Source of the DNA: Acidocella aquatica
GTDB lineage: Bacteria; Pseudomonadota; Alphaproteobacteria; Acetobacterales; Acetobacteraceae
DNA length: 64,000 nucleotides
Assembly (NCBI RefSeq): GCF_030160635.1
Contig: NZ_BSOS01000007.1
Span: forward strand, 62,001 to 126,000
Direction: 5' to 3'
Below the pieces are notes generated by a model. It was not told the DNA's origin and made no database searches. It worked only from the letters and a program-made list of their open reading frames with translations. The translations under genes were made by a program, and so were the position numbers. Shown here in pieces: positions 60,932 through 64,000 of the stretch (its first letter is position 1; each line of letters starts with the position of its first letter).

Positions 60932-61677
60932 GCTGAGAGTTTCGCCAGAACCTCGTCGGGCACCTCAAAATTGGCGTAAACATTCTGGACGTCGTCGTCA
61001 TCTTCCAGAACATCAAGCAATTTCAGCACCGAGGCGGCTTTGTCCTCGTCCAGCGTCACGGTCATATTCGGCTGCCACTCCACCCCCGCCTCCGCCGGAT
61101 CACCGAATTTCGCCACCAGCGCGTCGCGCACGGCAAAGAAATTCTCGATCGTGGTCTGCACCTCGTGGCCATCCTCATTGCTCACCACCTCGTCGGCCCC
61201 CGCCTCGATGGCGGCTTCCAGCATGGCATCGGCCGAGGCGGTGGCCGCCGGATAGCGAATTGCCGCCAGGCGGTTGAACATGAAGGAAACGGAGTTGGTC
61301 TCGCCCAGCGCCCCGCCGGACTTGTTGAACGCGGCGCGGATGACGGATGCCGTGCGGTTGCGGTTATCCGTCAACGCCTCCACGATAACCGCCACCCCCG
61401 CCGGGCCATACCCCTCGTAGCGCACCGCTTCATAATGCTCCTGCGCCCCGGCGCCCGTCGCCTTCTTAATGGCGCGGTCGATGGCGTCGCGCGTCATGTT
61501 CTGCTTCAGCGCCGCGCCGATGCCCGCGCGCAATCGCGGGTTAAAGGCCGGGTCAGGCAACCCCTCCTTCGCCGCCACGGTGATCTCACGAATGAGTTTC
61601 GCATAAATGCGCGCGCGCTTGGCGTCCTGCGCACCCTTGCGGTGCATGATGTTCTTAGCGTGTGAATGTCCAGCCAT
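60928..61677 (-). CDS. yebC: YebC/PmpR-family DNA-binding regulator
   Basis: 249 residues starting [22 protein letters not shown], with the conserved [24 protein letters not shown] and the C-terminal [29 protein letters not shown]. YebC proteins act as transcriptional regulators and, in recent work, as factors that relieve ribosome stalling. It heads the yebC-ruvCAB operon. Confidence 0.97.
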   Translation of the reverse strand: MAGHSHAKNIMHRKGAQDAKRARIYAKLIREITVAAKEGLPDPAFNPRLRAGIGAALKQNMTRDAIDRAIKKATGAGAQEHYEAVRYEGYGPAGVAVIVEALTDNRNRTASVIRAAFNKSGGALGETNSVSFMFNRLAAIRYPAATASADAMLEAAIEAGADEVVSNEDGHEVQTTIENFFAVRDALVAKFGDPAEAGVEWQPNMTVTLDEDKAASVLKLLDVLEDDDDVQNVYANFEVPDEVLAKLSA

Positions 61678-61731
61678 TTACACCGTTTAGCAGCCTCCGC
61701 GCCGCGCCGGAAGAAGGGGGGCCCCGTCGCC

Positions 61732-61761
61732 TTGACAGGCACCGCCGCCCCGTCCTATCCC
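61732..61761 (+). promoter_or_regulatory. Promoter of tRNA-Val
   Basis: A consensus -35 TTGACA (61732-61737) and TATCCC (61756-61761) with an 18-bp spacer place the start a few bases before the tRNA at 61772. Confidence 0.6.
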
Positions 61762-61771
61762 CTGCCCCACC

Positions 61772-61846
61772 GGGCGCGTAGCTCAGCGGTAGAGCATTCG
61801 CTTCACACGCGAAGGGTCACAGGTTCAATCCCTGTCGCGCCCACCA
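61772..61846 (+). tRNA. tRNA-Val (anticodon CAC)
   Basis: The 75-nt tRNA has acceptor stem GGGCGCG/CGCGCCC (61772-61778 with 61836-61842), discriminator A and encoded CCA. The D-arm is GCTCAGCGGTAGAGC. The anticodon arm TTCGC/GCGAA encloses TTCACAC, giving CAC, and the T-arm contains GGTTCAATCC. Confidence 0.97.
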
Positions 61847-61866
61847 TTTTCCAGCCCAGGAAAGCA

Positions 61867-61888
61867 GCAGCTTTTTGAAAAAAGCTGC
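61867..61888 (+). terminator. Hairpin terminator region after tRNA-Val
   Basis: Perfect 10-bp arms GCAGCTTTTT/AAAAAGCTGC with a 2-nt loop, followed by ACCAAAAATTTTTG. Outer AGCCCAG/CTGGGCT arms can extend the structure. It probably ends the tRNA transcript. Confidence 0.65.
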
Positions 61889-62012
61889 ACCAAAAATTTT
61901 TGATTTTCTGGGCTTGGGCGTTGGCGGCTTTTTAGCCCCATACCTAATCTCCGCCACGGTCTTTGATTTTTGTCAGCAGACGGTCAGGCCGCGAATAGCA
62001 GATTACCGGAAG

Positions 62013-62543
62013 CTAACGTGATGTTTTGGAAGTGGACCTCTCGGAAAGGTCATCCAGCTTTAAAAATGGTTCAAATTTTTCAGCTAAGACCGGTAAAACC
62101 TTGGAAAGCGTTCCGAAATTTTGAATTTTTTTTACCTCAAGCCGACGAAAATCATCTGTTGGAATATCTTTTTTCCCTCTATGCCTCCCCTCTTCCATAT
62201 ACATTACAAATACATTTGTTTGGAGTTCTTTTAGATATTGCTCCATTTCAGAGTTTAATACGAACGAACTCTGGAGTGACGCTACAAATACTTGATCCAA
62301 AGCTCTTTTAATCTCATCCGAATTTTCCTTCCCAAGATATGAACTGATCATATTTTCAAAGGCCATATAAATTGCAAAACGACGGTCATAAAGATCATGT
62401 CGCAGTTTCTCTTTTGAGACCCGCGTCTGATCTTTCGCATTACGGATGCCAAAAAACGTTAAAGCCAACGCAAATAGCGGCAAGCCGAGCGCCTGGACAT
62501 ACATAACCCAAAGAGGAAGGGACTGTTGCGACGATTGTAACAT
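62013..62543 (-). CDS. AT-rich orphan membrane-anchored protein
   Basis: I do not recognise the family. The 176-residue product has one N-terminal membrane helix (about 10-31, LWVMYVQALGLPLFALALTFFG) followed by a charged helical domain with LRHDLYDRRFAIYMAFENMISSYLG and SEMEQYLKELQTNVFVMYMEEG. This N-terminal helix followed by a DLYDRRFAIY-like segment is a pattern I know from hypothetical proteins scattered among genomes. Base composition and codon use are much more AT-rich than the neighbours, and it lies beside tRNA-Val, suggesting recent acquisition. Confidence 0.7.
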   Translation of the reverse strand: MLQSSQQSLPLWVMYVQALGLPLFALALTFFGIRNAKDQTRVSKEKLRHDLYDRRFAIYMAFENMISSYLGKENSDEIKRALDQVFVASLQSSFVLNSEMEQYLKELQTNVFVMYMEEGRHRGKKDIPTDDFRRLEVKKIQNFGTLSKVLPVLAEKFEPFLKLDDLSERSTSKTSR

Positions 62544-62642
62544 TACGGCCTCTTGGCTGAATTCCTAATCAGATCGCCTCAAAGATGCACCGCCCATAAA
62601 ATTAACGCGAATCCCAACAATATTCCAACGCCCGCAGCTATC

Positions 62643-62673
62643 AAAAAAACGGCGCCCCACCCAGAGCGCCGTT
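62643..62673 (-). terminator. Rho-independent terminator of acnA
   Basis: Eight-bp arms AACGGCGC/GCGCCGTT (62648-62655, 62666-62673) with a 10-nt loop, followed on the minus strand by a run of T. It lies about 90 nt after the acnA stop. Confidence 0.9.
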
Positions 62674-62689
62674 CTTTGTAATCGGGGTC

Positions 62690-62759
62690 AGGGGCCAGCC
62701 GGCCCCTGTGGGGTTCCAAGGGGCAGCGCCCCTTGGTGGGGTTCTTAGGGGCGAAGCCC

Positions 62760-62764
<5 letters not shown>
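62690..62764 (-). repeat. Three GGGGC hairpins in tandem at the acnA 3' end
   Basis: Three inverted repeats: AGGGGCC/GGCCCCT (62690-62696, 62701-62707), CCAAGGGGC/GCCCCTTGG (62716-62724, 62728-62736) and CTTAGGGGC/GCCCCTAAG (62744-62752, 62756-62764). The last includes the acnA stop codon. The second and third have 9-bp perfect arms with 3-nt loops. Confidence 0.85.

Positions 62765-64000
<1,236 letters not shown>

Noticed and set aside
61962-61975. FNR-like TTGATTTTTGTCAG near the orphan gene
   Set aside because: Only 8 of 10 fixed positions match, and it lies downstream of the neighbouring gene rather than in a promoter position.
62579-62759. Leftward open frame whose end encodes a hydrophobic segment (GWGAVFLIAAGVGILLGFALILWAVHL)
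   Set aside because: The only ATG start lies inside acnA in another frame, and the frame runs through the acnA terminator and hairpins. No ribosome site and start codon were found close to the hydrophobic part.

Overview
The window looks like chromosome of a GC-rich alphaproteobacterium, most likely Rhodospirillales/Acetobacteraceae (inference). The supporting signs are LpxI as the UDP-diacylglucosamine pyrophosphatase, an FzlA-like GST protein, an NDUFA9-type complex I accessory protein, an animal/alphaproteobacterial-type NADP isocitrate dehydrogenase, a Hint-domain secreted protein of a kind common in Acetobacteraceae, and the alphaproteobacterial order of the LPS and cell-envelope genes. 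It is almost entirely core genome. I see no transposase, phage, integrase or CRISPR array.

Layout: 1-15.3 kb holds fabH(partial)-plsX-rpmF-yceD, a divergent bamE/phoX-like pair, a thioesterase and FAD oxidase, pyrE, icd, thrS, two glycosyltransferases, an alpha/beta hydrolase, an SDR protein carrying a repeat insertion, and an fzlA-like gene. 15.4-22.5 kb holds gltB-gltD and the NDUFA9-like gene. 22.6-28.8 kb reads rightward: tRNA-Leu, rnd, an iron module (FTR1-cupredoxin fusion plus a predicted beta-barrel behind a Fur-like box), then kdsD-lptC-lptA-lptB. 28.9-40.2 kb is the most accessory-like stretch: an LpxR-like deacylase, a DsbA-family protein, a small secreted protein, infC, a DUF2189 membrane protein, a candidate small RNA, hemN, cysK, a Hint-domain protein, a glycosyltransferase, a sulfotransferase and gloA. 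40.2-53.8 kb is the classic leftward run rpsB-tsf-pyrH-frr-uppS-cdsA-dxr-rseP-bamA-skp-lpxD-fabZ-lpxA-lpxI. 54-61.7 kb holds ompW and yebC-ruvC-ruvA-ruvB-ybgC-tolQ-tolR-tolA-tolB. The right edge has tRNA-Val, an AT-rich orphan gene and the 3' part of acnA.

How the genes fit together: much of the window builds the Gram-negative envelope. It covers lipid A synthesis (lpxA, lpxD, lpxI, fabZ), Kdo supply (kdsD), LPS export (lptA, lptB, lptC), outer-membrane protein assembly (bamA, bamE, skp, rseP), undecaprenyl and phospholipid precursors (dxr, uppS, cdsA, plsX, fabH), and Tol envelope constriction. lpxB and pal, which usually sit beside lpxI and tolB, are not here.

Most interesting non-coding signals: (1) three FNR-type sites, upstream of ompW (a perfect match), upstream of hemN, and in a gene-free gap where the site is followed at promoter distance by a roughly 60-nt two-hairpin transcript candidate ending in a strong terminator; (2) three elements of about 103-105 bp, two of them clearly homologous, at least one end of each being TAGAG, whose terminal TAG is the stop codon of the adjoining gene in all three cases; (3) a palindrome plus three 18-bp repeats inserted in frame in a coding sequence; (4) an ATA start for infC; (5) an identical 17-bp TTG translation-start region in front of both tolQ and tolA.
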